A stretch of 64,000 nt of DNA from Puniceicoccaceae bacterium. GTDB lineage: Bacteria > Verrucomicrobiota > Verrucomicrobiia > Opitutales > Coraliomargaritaceae. The stretch covers positions 1 to 64,000 of the forward strand of contig PBYS01000116.1 of the NCBI GenBank assembly GCA_002729725.1, in the 5' to 3' direction. The notes under the pieces were generated by a model. That model was not told the DNA's origin, searched no databases, and was given only the letters and a program-made list of their open reading frames with translations. Each line of letters begins with the position of its first letter. The first letter of the stretch is position 1. Shown here in pieces: positions 17,332 through 29,045 of the stretch. The position numbers were made by a program, and so were the translations under genes.

Positions 17332-17544
17332 AAGAAAATAGTAAGTCTCAGTCTGCACAGGATTTCGCCGTAAAATCCAGCCGATTATGGCAACAATTCT
17401 GCCAAATAAACACGACGGTACAAAATCAAATGGCTTAAGATTCCAGACTCTAATTACACCGACGCGCACCGCTTAAGTCAGGTCCGTTGCCGGCATTGGC
17501 ATCCTCTAAATTCTCCTGTCCTAACTCTATTTTTGAACCAACTA

Positions 17545-18189
17545 AGTTATTGACAATAGCCAAACCATCCATTTTGAGTCATCAAAATGAACAAAACTGC
17601 CAAAACTGCGGCACCGCCGAGATCCAACTGCTCGGCCTGCCGGGCAACTACAACCAGATTCTGGTCGACGGTCTGCCGCTCTTCACCGGCGTGGCCGCGG
17701 TGTATGGCATCGACCAGGTGCCGACAATCGCCATCGACCGCATGGAAATCGTCAAAGGCGGCGGCTCCGCGCTCTACGGCCCCGGCGCCGTGGCGGGGGT
17801 GGTCAACTTGATTCCGGAGGAGCCCTACGAAAGTCACACCCACATCGACAGCACCTTTCGCAGCACCGACGGCGAAAGCCCGATCTACCAGAGCCAGTTT
17901 GCCAGCTACTACGTCAACGAAGACGGCTCTTTCCGACGAGCTCAAAGAAGAGCGCTCCTACACCTTCGCGCTCGGCCTCGACTACAGCCCACAGTTCTTC
18001 GTGGTCGATCTCGGCATCAGCAAGAAGTTCGAGTTCGAGAGCTACGACCTCACCCTACGCGCCGGCATCAACAACGTGTTCGACGCCTATCAAGACGACC
18101 AAGAGTCCGGCTTTGAGCGTGACCCCGGCTACGTCTACGGCCCGCGCACACCGCGCACCTTCATCCTAGGCGCGCGCATCGACTTCTAG
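17545..18189 (+). pseudogene. TonB-dependent receptor, mostly deleted
   Basis: Plug-domain residues are clear: NCQNCGTAEIQLLGLPGNYN, QILVDGLPLFTGVAAVYGI and GGGSALYGPGAVAGVVNLI. The frame then changes near 17935 and resumes as the end of an outer-membrane beta-barrel: LRAGINNVFDAYQDD, and the final GARIDF with the terminal Phe. The signal peptide, TonB box and at least 400 barrel residues are missing. The remnant points the same way as the thioredoxin-like gene, whose start follows the stop by 4 nt, so they once formed an operon. Confidence 0.85.
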
Positions 18190-18192
18190 CGC

Positions 18193-18750
18193 ATGCCCAT
18201 CGCTACAACCATTCGTGCCATAAGCTCCCTCTGGGGCGGTGCCTTACTCCTCATAACGAGTTTAACTGCCGTTCCAGTAGGGACAAGGCTCGACAACCCA
18301 GGCGGCCGACGCCGCATCGTCCAAGCCCAGGGCTACCGCTTGCTCCAGTCCGAACTGCGGCCTGAGGTGGAGCTCGTGATTTTCTTTTATTCCGCCTCTT
18401 GGTGCACGCCCTGTAAACAAGCCGCCAAAGCGCTGCGCCAAACCTACCCCGACATCATCACAGCCGAGCCGCGGGTAGAGGTGCTCACCTACTCCGTCGA
18501 TTTCAGCGCCGACGCGCGAGCCGACTATCTACGCGCGGCAAACTATCCATGGCCCGCCATCGCACCCGAGCGGATTGGCAAAGCTCCATGGCCCGACAGC
18601 ATCGCCGGCGGCACGCCACAATTTCAAGCCTTTGCCATTTCCGAGCAAGGCTGGCAAGCGATCACCACTCCCGGCGACGCACCCACTGTCTTCAAGGCAG
18701 CATTTACGTTTTTAGCCATAGACAATACGGACACAATCGCAGCTCCCTAA
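18193..18750 (+). CDS. exported thioredoxin-fold protein
   Basis: A 185-residue protein. Residues 1-27 form a hydrophobic signal or anchor. A thioredoxin fold follows with the redox motif WCTPC (C71 and C74) after the strand VELVIFFYSAS. It probably acts in the periplasm on disulfides or as a TlpA/ResA-type thiol protein. The gene begins 4 nt after the receptor remnant, which suggests it served that receptor. The cysteines in the plug of the dead receptor (CQNCG) would be natural substrates, but this is speculative. Confidence 0.65.
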   Translation: MPIATTIRAISSLWGGALLLITSLTAVPVGTRLDNPGGRRRIVQAQGYRLLQSELRPEVELVIFFYSASWCTPCKQAAKALRQTYPDIITAEPRVEVLTYSVDFSADARADYLRAANYPWPAIAPERIGKAPWPDSIAGGTPQFQAFAISEQGWQAITTPGDAPTVFKAAFTFLAIDNTDTIAAP

Positions 18751-18811
18751 AAGCAATAATCGATCTTCACATGTTACTGAAAATCTCTTTCAATACCAGC
18801 AGATAACCCGG

Positions 18812-18835
18812 CTGTAACAAAACCGCCACAATTCC
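18812..18835 (+). promoter_or_regulatory. candidate Pho box upstream of the TonB operon
   Basis: CTGTAACAAAACCGCCAC (18812-18829) matches the motif before pstS (CTGTAACAATTGTGCCAC) at 14 of 18 positions, and the identity continues beyond. It lies 75 bp before the DUF3450 start, on the coding strand. An AT-containing element (AACGATAG near 18849) sits at a plausible -10 distance. Confidence 0.55.
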
Positions 18836-18903
18836 GACACCCAAGCTTAACGATAGAGCCCTTTCTTTTAAAAATGCTTTCTGCTATCGAATCTCGCTCA
18901 TCT

Positions 18904-19665
18904 ATGAAAAAACCACTTTTACAAATCCTGGCATTGGGCTGCGCCCTCGCACCATTTAGCCTATCCGCACAAAACAAGGTTACAGAAACGCGCGATACTT
19001 TGGATAAATGGGTCGAAACCCGCCAAATCATCTCCAAGGAGAAATCAGACTGGAAAATCGAACAATCCATTCTAGGCGATACCGTGCAACTGCTGAGCAG
19101 TGAATTGGCGCGCCTCGAAAAATCTCTGGAAGACCTTGAAGCCTCAGCCACCGCGGCTGACGAGGATCGCAGTCAACTGGCCGCCGAAAAAGAAGCCCTC
19201 AGTGCCGCGGCCGCCATCGTCGAATCCCAGATAGGCACGTTGGAAACTCAACTCAAACGCATTATTAAAGCACTCCCAGAGCCACTGATCAATAAGATCA
19301 AGCCGCTGGTGCGCCGCCTGCCCGACGATCCTAGCGACACAAAACTCTCGCTGGGCGAACGTGTGCAAAACATCGTTGGCATACTCAGTCAGGCCGATAA
19401 ATTCAATACCACGCTCACCGAAACCAGTGAGTCACGCGAAATCGCCGACGGCAAAATCGTCGAAGTGCGCACCCTCTACTGGGGACTCGCCATGGCCTAC
19501 TACGTAGATGCCTCTGGCGAATATGCCGGCATCGGCTACCCGGGCGCCGACGGCTGGGAATGGCCACAGCTTGAAGGCAAGGGCCCCGAAATCAAACGCC
19601 TCCTCGACGTCTACGAAGGCGCCGAAGCCATCCAATTCGTCGAAGTGCCCGCACGCATCAACTAA
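18904..19665 (+). CDS. DUF3450-type periplasmic coiled-coil protein of a TonB system
   Basis: A 253-residue protein starting at the ATG of MKKPLLQIL, with a signal peptide to about residue 22 (SLSA-Q). The central part (50-130) is a coiled coil. The C-terminal part ([23 protein letters not shown]) matches DUF3450. This family sits at the head of exbB-exbB-exbD-tonB-TPR clusters and is thought to assist the TonB motor in the periplasm. The next gene begins 20 bp downstream. It is the first gene behind the candidate Pho box. Confidence 0.85.
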   Translation: MKKPLLQILALGCALAPFSLSAQNKVTETRDTLDKWVETRQIISKEKSDWKIEQSILGDTVQLLSSELARLEKSLEDLEASATAADEDRSQLAAEKEALSAAAAIVESQIGTLETQLKRIIKALPEPLINKIKPLVRRLPDDPSDTKLSLGERVQNIVGILSQADKFNTTLTETSESREIADGKIVEVRTLYWGLAMAYYVDASGEYAGIGYPGADGWEWPQLEGKGPEIKRLLDVYEGAEAIQFVEVPARIN

Positions 19666-19685
19666 AGCTCAACTTTTGCCACACC

Positions 19686-21101
19686 ATGCAAACCACCGCT
19701 AAATCCATCTTTGCTGCGATCTCATTGCTCGCACTTCCTTTCGGCCTCGCCAGCAATTCTCAGGCGCAGTCCTTTAACTCCGCCAGCGAACAAGCCAGCA
19801 GCGATCTTAAAAGCGCGCTTACGCAACTTGCAGAGACTCGCGCCGAAATCGCCACCGACAAGATTCCACTCATCCGCGAAGTCTCTTCGCTAGAAGATAA
19901 GGTCAAGCAAAAGACCGACGAGCTCAACCGCCTGCGTCGCCTACGTGACAACAGCGACCTCGGGCTCAACCGCCTACGCGATCAAGTCGAAGCCATGAAC
20001 GCGCAAAATGAATACGCGGCTGGTCTACTCGACGAATTTGTGCGCTCCTTTGAAACACGCATCGACTACAGCGAGGTACAACTCTACTCCGAAGCCGCCG
20101 AAGAAGCCCGCCTCGCCCTCGACGACTCCGATATGTCCCAGGCGGATCGCTTCAGCAAACAAATCGCAGTGATCGGTGTCGCACTCGACCGCTTAGAGCA
20201 ACTCACTGGCGGCTATACCTTCGAAGGCAAAGCGCTCGCTCCCACCGGGGAGATTGAAGAAGGCACCTTCGCAGCCTTCGGCCCCTCCGTTTATTTCGCC
20301 TCCAAACAGTCCGCGCTCGCAGGCACCACCTTCAGCAAGCTCAACGCCGCCGAAGCCGCCATTGCCGTGCCCGGCGAAGCCTACAGTGCTGGCATTCGCA
20401 CCTTCATTGAATCCGGCCAAGGCAGCATTCCCGCCGATGCCACACTCGGCAAAGCACTCAAGATTGTGGAGGGTAACGACTCCATACTCGAGCACCTGCA
20501 AAAAGGTGGCAGCGTCGGCGTCGTCATCATTGGCCTCGGTGTAATTTGCTTATTACTAGGAGCCTTCAAGGTGATCGAAGTCACCGCCTTCAAAACTCCC
20601 GCTCCCGAAGATGTGCAAAAGATCATCGGTCAAATCGAAAATGGCGACCTCGCCAACGCACGCACCACCGCCGCTGGCATCCCCGGCAAAGGCGGCGCAC
20701 TTCTGGTCAAAGGTGTCGAGTTTGCCGACGAAAAACGCGGCACTTTGGAAGAAATCCTCTACGAGAAGATTCTCGCAGTGCGCCCTGGTTTAGAACGCTT
20801 CCTGCCCTTTATCGCACTCACTGCGGCCGCCGCGCCACTCCTAGGCCTACTCGGTACTGTGACCGGTATGATCAAAACCTTCAACCTGATCACCATCTTC
20901 GGCACCGGCGACGCCAAGAGCCTCTCATCCGGTATTTCCGAAGCACTGGTCACGACCGAGCTGGGGCTAGTGGTTGCCATCCCTGCCTTGATTATTCACG
21001 GCCTGCTCTCACGCATGGCCCGCCAGAAGATCGGCGACATGGAACAGACAGCTGTCGGTTTCATCAATGGCGTCATCGGCGCACGTAACAAAGATAAATA
21101 A
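19686..21101 (+). CDS. exbB: ExbB/TolQ-family proton channel with a long periplasmic N-terminal domain
   Basis: A 471-residue protein. A signal peptide (1-27) is followed by a coiled-coil domain (30-125), a further periplasmic part, a membrane helix near 278-300 ([18 protein letters not shown]) and the MotA/TolQ/ExbB core at 350-465 with [13 protein letters not shown] and [14 protein letters not shown]. The two transmembrane proton-channel segments of ExbB are there. Large ExbB proteins of this type occur in TonB systems with two ExbB subunits. It uses the proton gradient to drive TonB together with ExbD. Confidence 0.9.
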   Translation: MQTTAKSIFAAISLLALPFGLASNSQAQSFNSASEQASSDLKSALTQLAETRAEIATDKIPLIREVSSLEDKVKQKTDELNRLRRLRDNSDLGLNRLRDQVEAMNAQNEYAAGLLDEFVRSFETRIDYSEVQLYSEAAEEARLALDDSDMSQADRFSKQIAVIGVALDRLEQLTGGYTFEGKALAPTGEIEEGTFAAFGPSVYFASKQSALAGTTFSKLNAAEAAIAVPGEAYSAGIRTFIESGQGSIPADATLGKALKIVEGNDSILEHLQKGGSVGVVIIGLGVICLLLGAFKVIEVTAFKTPAPEDVQKIIGQIENGDLANARTTAAGIPGKGGALLVKGVEFADEKRGTLEEILYEKILAVRPGLERFLPFIALTAAAAPLLGLLGTVTGMIKTFNLITIFGTGDAKSLSSGISEALVTTELGLVVAIPALIIHGLLSRMARQKIGDMEQTAVGFINGVIGARNKDK

Positions 21102-21108
21102 AGCGACC

Positions 21109-21693
21109 ATGCTCGAAAAAATCATAGACATTTGGTTCAGTGGCGGATGGGTCATGATCCCGCTCGCACTCCTTGCCGTCTTGATTTATTCAAACGGCAT
21201 CCAGCTGCTGCTCTTTTTAAGTAAGGGTAACATTCAACTCGGCCACGAGAGCGAATGGATGACTTGGATTTATAACCCCTCGCAGGCCAAAGGCCGCGCG
21301 GGCGAAATCATCCGCTACACCCAGGAAAACGTGACCGCCGCCAAACATGTGCGCAACCGCTTCGAAGAAGTGCGCCAAACCATGCTGCACAATATCGAGC
21401 GCCGTCTCATTTTTCTGAATACACTCGTCGCCGCCGCCCCCCTAATGGGGCTGCTCGGCACTGTGATCGGCATGCTCGGCACCTTCGCCGCCATCTCCAG
21501 TGGCGGCGGTGCCGAAACAGCCGCCATGGTCGCAGCTGGCATCTCCGAAGCACTCATCACCACCCAGACCGGCCTCTTCGTCGCACTTCCCGGCATCTTC
21601 CTCACCCTTATCATTCGCCGCCGCAAACACGCCGTCGAAGCCGCACTCGCACGCATCGAATCACTCAGCCTCACGAAGCTGCAACTTGACTAA
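21109..21693 (+). CDS. exbB: second ExbB/TolQ-family proton channel
   Basis: A 194-residue protein from the ATG at 21109, which begins 7 nt after the first exbB. It has a membrane helix at 10-32 ([20 protein letters not shown]), then the ExbB core with [18 protein letters not shown] and [13 protein letters not shown]. It is the ordinary-length ExbB partner, in contrast to the long first copy. The motor probably uses both proteins with ExbD. Confidence 0.9.
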   Translation: MLEKIIDIWFSGGWVMIPLALLAVLIYSNGIQLLLFLSKGNIQLGHESEWMTWIYNPSQAKGRAGEIIRYTQENVTAAKHVRNRFEEVRQTMLHNIERRLIFLNTLVAAAPLMGLLGTVIGMLGTFAAISSGGGAETAAMVAAGISEALITTQTGLFVALPGIFLTLIIRRRKHAVEAALARIESLSLTKLQLD

Positions 21694-21736
21694 GCGAATT
21701 CCTCATTCCTAATTTTTAATTCCCAATTTTCAAACC

Positions 21737-22135
21737 ATGCGCCGCAACCTAGCATCCGATGACCGCGACGACGTAGAGATCAATCTCTCGCCGATGATCG
21801 ATATGGTCTTCATTCTTCTCATCTTCTTCATCGTCACCACCGTGTTCGTGGAAGAGACCGGCGTCGAGGTCAACAAGCCCGAAGCCGCCGCTGCCGTTCA
21901 ACTAGAAAAGAACAGCATCCTGATCGCCGTCACTTCCGATAACAAAGTGATTTACGGTGGACGCGATATCGGCGTCGGCGGTGTATCGCCCATCGTCAAA
22001 CGACTCACCTTACAAGAAGACATCCCCGTCATCATCCAAGCCGACGCAGGCGCCAACCACGGCATCTTCGCCCGTGTCTACGGCGAAGCCAAACTCGCAG
22101 GCGCCAAATCCATCAACTTCTCCACAAAACGCTAA
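21737..22135 (+). CDS. exbD: ExbD/TolR-family protein
   Basis: A 132-residue protein with one N-terminal membrane helix. The start is [20 protein letters not shown], including the conserved aspartate (PMID) required for proton conduction. The periplasmic domain follows ([25 protein letters not shown]). It couples the ExbB channel to TonB. The 43-nt gap to exbB is low-complexity AT-rich sequence. Confidence 0.93.
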   Translation: MRRNLASDDRDDVEINLSPMIDMVFILLIFFIVTTVFVEETGVEVNKPEAAAAVQLEKNSILIAVTSDNKVIYGGRDIGVGGVSPIVKRLTLQEDIPVIIQADAGANHGIFARVYGEAKLAGAKSINFSTKR

Positions 22136-22238
22136 GCAGCGCTGCGACGCTGCGGTTCTCTAGTTTTCAGTTCTCTAGTTCTCAGTTTCACACACTCGAG
22201 CTCCGACACTCTCGCACTCGCACTCGCAACTTGTTACA

Positions 22239-22895
22239 ATGGCACAGATCTATCATCCACCACAACACCGCAAAAGCATGACAGCCGCAGGCTCTCTGCT
22301 GGGCATCGGCATTAGTGGACTCCTCTTTCTCGCCATCCCACTGACGCAGATCTTCACCACCTACGAGAAATCTCCTGAAGAGATTGAGGCGCTCGACATT
22401 GCACCGCCCCCTCCACCGCCACCGCCAGAGGATCCACCGCCCCCTCCCGAACCGGAACAAGAAGAGCCCCCGCCAGAACTCAACACACCGCCTCCGCCCA
22501 TATCGTTGGAACAGCTCGACATGGCCCTCAACCCCGGCACGGGTAACTCCATGGCCGGCGACTTTGCACTGCCCAGCTTTAATGTAAACAGCAGCGACCT
22601 AGGTGGTCTGGAAATTTTCGAACTCGGCGATGTCGATTCGCCCCCGCAACCACGCACTAAAATCGAGTTCAGCTATCCCGCAGCCGCAAAACGCAAGGGC
22701 ATCACCGGCGTGGTCAAAGTGGAATACGTCGTCAACGAAAACGGGCGCGTCGAAAAGATCAACATCGTCGAATCGCCCAGCAACATCCTGTCCAAAGCCA
22801 CCGAAGAAGTGCTTCAACGCGCCCGCTTCGAGCCCGCACAAAAATCCGGCCGCGCCGTTAAAGTCCGCATGCGCGCCGCCATTCCATACCGATAG
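22239..22895 (+). CDS. tonB: TonB energy transducer
   Basis: A 218-residue protein with an inner-membrane anchor (about 20-42), a Pro/Glu-rich spacer (62-98, with eight prolines in a row) and a TonB C-terminal domain (143-218; ITGVVKVEYVVNENGRVEKI and LQRARFEPAQKSGRAVKVRM). It transmits ExbB/ExbD energy to outer-membrane receptors. It probably serves the large receptor encoded at 29-32 kb, judged from proximity and shared motifs. Confidence 0.92.
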   Translation: MAQIYHPPQHRKSMTAAGSLLGIGISGLLFLAIPLTQIFTTYEKSPEEIEALDIAPPPPPPPPEDPPPPPEPEQEEPPPELNTPPPPISLEQLDMALNPGTGNSMAGDFALPSFNVNSSDLGGLEIFELGDVDSPPQPRTKIEFSYPAAAKRKGITGVVKVEYVVNENGRVEKINIVESPSNILSKATEEVLQRARFEPAQKSGRAVKVRMRAAIPYR

Positions 22896-22955
22896 AAATA
22901 GTTAAGCAGTTTTCGGTTTATCCGTTTCCAGTTATAAAATTCAGCAAATTTCCAA

Positions 22956-24305
22956 ATGAACAAGATCACCGCACTACTCTTCGCCGCAGGCATCACAGCC
23001 AGCTCGCTCACAGCGCAATCCAATATCAATAACCAACTTTGGAGCGATCCGAGCTTCCAGAAAGAGTTCCTCGGCAGCTATGGCTTCCTCGCCGGAGCCG
23101 AACCACAAATCTCCGATGAAGAAAAAGAAGCCCTGCGCAATCTCATCGATCTAATCAAAGCGAGCCCCAAAGCAGCCATTCAAGCCCTGGAACCACAGAT
23201 CACCCAAAGCAGTAGCGCCGCCTTCGACTTCATCCTTGGCAACCTTTACTTTCAAGATGGCAACCTCTCCAAGGCCGAACAATACTACGGCAACGCAGTG
23301 GTCAAACACCCCGACTTCCGCCGCGCCTACAAAAACCTTGGTCTCGTGCAAGTGCAACAAGGCAACTTCGACAAAGCCATCAAAACCATCTCCAAAGCAC
23401 TCGAGCTGGGCGAGGTCGACGGACGCTCGTATGGACTCCTCGGGTACGGTTACCTGACACAGGAAAAATACTATCCCGCTGAAGCCGCCTACCGTCAGGC
23501 CATCCTAATGCAACCCGAGGTCACCGACTGGAAGGTGGGCCTAGCCCGCTGCCTGCTCGAAACCGAACGCTACGCCGATGCGATCGCACTCTTCGACACC
23601 CTACTACTCGACGATCCCAACAACGCCGACTACTGGATGTTGCAAGGCAACGCCTACCTCGGCAAAGGCGAATCACTCACCGCAGCCAAGAATCTGGAAA
23701 TGGTGCGCCGCATGGGTGCAGCCGAACTCAGCACACTCACATTGCTCGGCGACATTTACATGAATAATGCCTCCCCCGACTTGGCACTGGAAGCCTACTT
23801 GGCCGCCACCGAGCAAGCCACAGCCAACGACAGTCAGGCACTCCTACGCGCAGCCGATCTGCTCACCCGCAGTGGCAACTATGAGCAGTCGCAAAAGATC
23901 ATCGCTCAAATCCGAGCAAAGCTCGCGCTAGCAGAAGACGATGAACTCACGCTGCTCACCCTCGAAGCCAAGATCGCTCGCGCACAAGGCGACGACCAGG
24001 CCGCAGTCGAACTACTTTCCAAGATCGTCGAACGCGACGCCCTCAATGGCGATGCACTCATCGAACTTGCTAATTTCTATGCCGACCAAGGCGACATGGC
24101 CAAGGCCATCAACCGCTACGAGCAGGCCGAGAAAATAGAAGCCTTCGAACGCGAAGCACTGGTCGCACACGCCCAGGCCCGCGTCCGCAACGGCGAATAT
24201 AAAGAAGCCCTGCCCCTGCTACGCCGCGCGCTACAGCTTAAGTCCGACAGCAATCTGGAAGACTACGCACAACGCGTCGAAAAAGCCGCTCGCAGCCAAG
24301 GCTAA
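22956..24305 (+). CDS. exported TPR protein of the TonB operon
   Basis: A 449-residue protein with a signal peptide (1-21, LTAQ). At least eight tetratricopeptide repeats follow. [20 protein letters not shown] and [20 protein letters not shown] are clear examples. TPR proteins terminate DUF3450-exbB-exbD-tonB operons in many marine bacteria and are thought to scaffold the motor in the periplasm. The gene follows tonB by 60 bp. Confidence 0.85.
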   Translation: MNKITALLFAAGITASSLTAQSNINNQLWSDPSFQKEFLGSYGFLAGAEPQISDEEKEALRNLIDLIKASPKAAIQALEPQITQSSSAAFDFILGNLYFQDGNLSKAEQYYGNAVVKHPDFRRAYKNLGLVQVQQGNFDKAIKTISKALELGEVDGRSYGLLGYGYLTQEKYYPAEAAYRQAILMQPEVTDWKVGLARCLLETERYADAIALFDTLLLDDPNNADYWMLQGNAYLGKGESLTAAKNLEMVRRMGAAELSTLTLLGDIYMNNASPDLALEAYLAATEQATANDSQALLRAADLLTRSGNYEQSQKIIAQIRAKLALAEDDELTLLTLEAKIARAQGDDQAAVELLSKIVERDALNGDALIELANFYADQGDMAKAINRYEQAEKIEAFEREALVAHAQARVRNGEYKEALPLLRRALQLKSDSNLEDYAQRVEKAARSQG

Positions 24306-24449
24306 ATCCTTGGTCACGCGCCAAGCCGTCACTCAATCGACACCCGATATAATCCCTCCCGACACGGCACCGTCACGGGACACATAAGCTTCACTAAAGT
24401 CACCTCCATGTTCATTGCTCGCCAACGCTAACTGCGCTAGAGTGATGCG

Positions 24450-25214
24450 GTGAAAACAATACTTAAATTCGCCCTACTGCTCACTCTATTCGCTCTAGGC
24501 AACATCACCACAGCCACAGAATCGCCGGCGTTGAATAATATCCTACAAAAGCACTTGGAAGCCACAGGAGGACTGAGAAACTGGGATTCTGTCGAAAGCA
24601 TTCGACTCAATGGTAGCATTGAGCGCCAGGGTAAGACAGTAGATCTCGTCATAGTCAAAAAGCGCCCCAATCAAATTCGAGCCACCATCACCATCCCCGG
24701 ACCGAATAACGAAATGTATCAAATGATTCGTGCGCATGATGGCCACAATGGATGGACCGCGACAAGACTCGCAGGAGCCACTGAAATGCTCCGCAAGCCC
24801 CTCGATGACGAGGCCGCCTCAGATTTACTAGCCGACTCTGGAGTCCTACCGCCACTGATCAAATTGTGGCGTGAAGGTGCAAGAATACAATTAGCAGGCA
24901 CAGAAAACTTCGAAGGAGATAATGCATTTGTGTTGGAAATCGAACAAAGCGAGAAGCAATATACACACCGTTTCTTTGTATCCAGAGATAGCTATCACTT
25001 ACTGGCGCATCACATTCAAACACCTACAGACAAAACAGAAACTTCATTTTATAATTACACAGAACGTCAAGGCGTCTACCTTCCGACTCGCACTACGATG
25101 AATGCAAAAAGCACAGGAACATCCATAATGCATGTGAAATCAATTGAGATCGGTGTCGGCATCTATGAGGAATATTTCAATTCTGGTGATCCGCTACAAA
25201 CTGCGAACTACTAA
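24450..25214 (+). CDS. exported LolA-like/outer-membrane lipoprotein-sorting-like protein
   Basis: A 254-residue protein with a GTG start at 24450 and a signal peptide (1-22). ATGGLRNWDSVESIRLNGSI near residue 37 and the following beta-rich body resemble the LolA/LolB or outer-membrane lipoprotein-sorting fold found in many small secreted proteins. LolA carries lipoproteins across the periplasm, but this distant relative may do something else. It follows the TPR gene by 144 bp and could belong to the same or a separate unit. Confidence 0.55.
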   Translation: MKTILKFALLLTLFALGNITTATESPALNNILQKHLEATGGLRNWDSVESIRLNGSIERQGKTVDLVIVKKRPNQIRATITIPGPNNEMYQMIRAHDGHNGWTATRLAGATEMLRKPLDDEAASDLLADSGVLPPLIKLWREGARIQLAGTENFEGDNAFVLEIEQSEKQYTHRFFVSRDSYHLLAHHIQTPTDKTETSFYNYTERQGVYLPTRTTMNAKSTGTSIMHVKSIEIGVGIYEEYFNSGDPLQTANY

Positions 25215-25275
25215 ACTTTCCCATAAACAGCTGCGATGAGTCAGCAGAATAGAAAGGCGCAGGCGCACAACATCC

Positions 25276-25947
25276 ATGAAAACCAGATTAATAAATCATG
25301 CATTGAAGCACCTCACACTGCGCACTCACATAGCATGCCTTTCACTCGGCTCGCTATGCGCCAGTCCGATGGACGCCAGCATAAACATGAACGAAGGCGT
25401 GCCGATTGAAATCCGAGGGATCATGGCCTATCAAGGCCAGTACCAATTTTCAGTCTACAATGAACAGACCCGCGCACGCTCATGGGTCGCCATCAATCAA
25501 AGCTTCGCAGGGATACAGATACACGCCTATGATCCCCAAGACATGAAAATTCATGCCAGTTACGGGGGGCAAGAAGTCACTTTGTCTTTAGCCCGCCACT
25601 CACAACGTCCGAATATCATCCAGATCTATCGTGAAGAAGAGCTTGAAGAAAACTCACTTCCGAGCATCTCAAGTAAAGCTGAAATTCCAGCCCTGGTTGC
25701 AGCCTATGAGGAAGCCCAACTCGAAACACTCCCTGAAGCTACACACCCGCTTTATGAGCTGCTGAAGCAGACCACAGCGAATCGTGTCCAAAGCTATAAG
25801 GGCGAACTCGAAGCCTCGTTAAACCCCAAGCCAGAGGCCACAGCAAGCGAACGAAGTGCACGCATCCGTAGCCAAAGGGGCCGAAATAATGTCAACTCCC
25901 GCCCGTGGGCCTCTGACCACATCGAGCTACACGGAGCACCGGAGTAA
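25276..25947 (+). CDS. exported protein of unknown function
   Basis: A 223-residue protein with an N-terminal hydrophobic segment (about 17-35) that fits a signal peptide. Residues 40-110 are beta-rich with FSVYNEQTRARSWVAINQSF. The rest is Glu/Ala rich and ends in a basic RIRSQRGRNN stretch. No family recognised. It starts 61 bp after the LolA-like gene and probably belongs to its unit. It points toward the next gene, which is on the opposite strand. Confidence 0.5.
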   Translation: MKTRLINHALKHLTLRTHIACLSLGSLCASPMDASINMNEGVPIEIRGIMAYQGQYQFSVYNEQTRARSWVAINQSFAGIQIHAYDPQDMKIHASYGGQEVTLSLARHSQRPNIIQIYREEELEENSLPSISSKAEIPALVAAYEEAQLETLPEATHPLYELLKQTTANRVQSYKGELEASLNPKPEATASERSARIRSQRGRNNVNSRPWASDHIELHGAPE

Positions 25948-25951
25948 GCTT

Positions 25952-26692
25952 CTATTTATCAGCGACAAAGGCCTGAATCGCATCGAGCCCGGCAGCCTTC
26001 GAAAGCACCCTTCCTGAAGAGCTGACCTCGACAAGGACTGGCATTTCGTCCGATGCAGAGTAATGCTGAAAACTCTTACAATAGCCGGCGGATAAATAAG
26101 CAGGCATCGCTTGGATACTAGGCTTCACAGAGTCCGCGATCGCTTGAATGCCTGCCTTACTCGCAGCTGTATCCAAATAAACTGCAACTGTTACTTTGCG
26201 ACTAGTCTCATCTAAAGAGCGATAATATCCGTCCAATCGCAGCACGGCCTCTAGTAGCTCAGGCTCAGACGAGTCACCATATAACAAAAACCAATTCTGT
26301 GTCTTCACGACATCCTCCTGCCTTAGCGGGTTTTGCCAGGCACTCTCCCCCGTCATAATACGATTGGCTAAAAAGTAGGCCATACGAGGCATATTGAGAA
26401 CATTGTCAGTATTGCGCTCACGCTCGATTTCAGCCTGAACATTGGTCTGCTCCAAAGAAAGCTCGCAATGACCTACCCGCGGAAATTCTGCTAGCAATTT
26501 CCCATCGTCCAACGGACGTATCAAGACAAAGCGCGTATCTGCCGGGATTACCCGACCTCCATTCTCAGGCGTGTAGTCCTCAATCAGCTTAGCGTAAAAA
26601 GGCAATGAGGCTTCCTCAGCCTCACTAAATATCGAGGCCGACAACACCTGAATACCCAAGAAAAAACAGTACAAAACGATTGAATATTTCAT
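25952..26692 (-). CDS. exported protein of unknown function
   Basis: A 246-residue protein. Residues 1-20 are a signal peptide (VLYCFFLGIQVLSA-S). The body contains GHCELSLEQTNVQAEIERER and LFFLLYGDSSE-like residues but no motif that I can assign. It is convergent with the gene on the left (stops 4 bp apart). A shared hairpin terminator lies beyond its start at 26731. Function unknown. Confidence 0.5.
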   Translation of the reverse strand: MKYSIVLYCFFLGIQVLSASIFSEAEEASLPFYAKLIEDYTPENGGRVIPADTRFVLIRPLDDGKLLAEFPRVGHCELSLEQTNVQAEIERERNTDNVLNMPRMAYFLANRIMTGESAWQNPLRQEDVVKTQNWFLLYGDSSEPELLEAVLRLDGYYRSLDETSRKVTVAVYLDTAASKAGIQAIADSVKPSIQAMPAYLSAGYCKSFQHYSASDEMPVLVEVSSSGRVLSKAAGLDAIQAFVADK

Positions 26693-26730
26693 TCGATCAA
26701 AAAATTGGATGACGATGAAGCATGTTCACA

Positions 26731-26764
26731 AAAAGGCACCCCCGATTAAAGAGGGTGCCTTTGA
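26731..26764 (-). terminator. intrinsic terminator after the PEP-CTERM gene
   Basis: AAAGGCACCC (26732-26741) and GGGTGCCTTT (26753-26762) form a perfect 10-bp stem with an 11-nt loop. It has T-runs on either side and ends the operon formed by the surface protein and PEP-CTERM genes. Confidence 0.85.
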
Positions 26765-26788
26765 AAATGAACTTAAACCGATTAAGGT

Positions 26789-27409
26789 CTACTTACGACG
26801 ACGTGTTGCAGCAACACCAAGTGCGACAGCACCGAAGATCGCAGCGAAGGCCGAAGGCTCAGGAACGACTCCAGTAATCGCGAAGTTATCGTATGAAGCA
26901 CCTGCAGCCGGAGTGAAACTGTAGCTTGCAAGTTCTACACCATCGAGGTGACCGAGATCTACATTAATCACTGTGAATGTACCACCTTCAGTAGGAGCCA
27001 TTGCGTATGTGAGAGTAAGCTGATTCCAACCTGTGCCGTCAAAATTCAAAGTGAATGTATCGTCACCACTAATAGATCCAAAGCCCTGCTCAGCAGCTAT
27101 GTTGTCACTAAACTGATCATAACCAGTCGTCGCATCAATACCAGTTTCAAGGAATGCGAATGTATCGTTGACTGCGTCATCGTTATAGGCCGCGCTAATT
27201 CCGAATTCGGAAACGAAAACACCCATGGGAGGATTTGAAGGCGAGTGCGTCCACGATGCTTCTGCAGAGAATCTTTGTAACCCCCAATTAGCAGTCGCAG
27301 AAGTAGCTGCAGCATTGATACTATCAAAATCCCAACCAGCCACAAAAGACTGAGCATTCAGAGAGGCCCCCGTAGCGATTAGAGAAGCAATAAGAATATT
27401 CTTTTTCAT
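26789..27409 (-). CDS. PEP-CTERM sorting-domain protein
   Basis: A 206-residue exported protein: signal peptide (1-20) and C-terminal VPEPSAFAAIFGAVALG with ATRRRK, a full PEP-CTERM tail. The middle is Asp/Asn/Thr rich and beta, with an end resembling jelly-roll surface modules (GASYDNFAITG). It follows the beta-helix surface gene by 36 bp on the same strand and so shares its promoter. If that promoter is PhoB-dependent, this is a phosphate-starvation exported protein. Confidence 0.85.
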   Translation of the reverse strand: MKKNILIASLIATGASLNAQSFVAGWDFDSINAAATSATANWGLQRFSAEASWTHSPSNPPMGVFVSEFGISAAYNDDAVNDTFAFLETGIDATTGYDQFSDNIAAEQGFGSISGDDTFTLNFDGTGWNQLTLTYAMAPTEGGTFTVINVDLGHLDGVELASYSFTPAAGASYDNFAITGVVPEPSAFAAIFGAVALGVAATRRRK

Positions 27410-27445
27410 ATTATATAAGTTTAAATGTTAAAACTATGCCCCAAA

Positions 27446-28930
<1,485 letters not shown>

Positions 28931-29021
28931 TTATATTTACTATCTAAGTAGGAATTACTTTGTTTGTTTTGCCCCTGCTTCTTGCAGAGGCACCTAGTAT
29001 CCCAGAAACAAATAACAAGCA

Positions 29022-29040
29022 GGTGCCAGTTTTGTGACGT
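29022..29040 (-). promoter_or_regulatory. candidate Pho box upstream of the beta-helix surface gene
   Basis: On the minus strand, ACGTCACAAAACTGGCAC (29023-29040) matches the box of the TonB operon (CTGTAACAAAACCGCCAC) at 13 of 18 positions. A GATACT element (28996-29001) sits about 20 bp downstream at -10 distance. The 5' end of the box lies just after the stop of the receptor gene. Confidence 0.4.
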
Positions 29041-29045
29041 ACAGG

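Noticed and set aside
17383..17401. Pho-like half-site before the PiT-like gene
   Set aside because: ATTGTTGCCA matches the porin box, but the CTGTAAC half is missing, so it was not called a regulatory site.
17332..17469. longer start (440 residues) for the PiT-like permease
   Set aside because: The extra residues before the ATG at 17331 contain no extra helix that fits the family, and the 17331 start directly precedes the first PiT helix.
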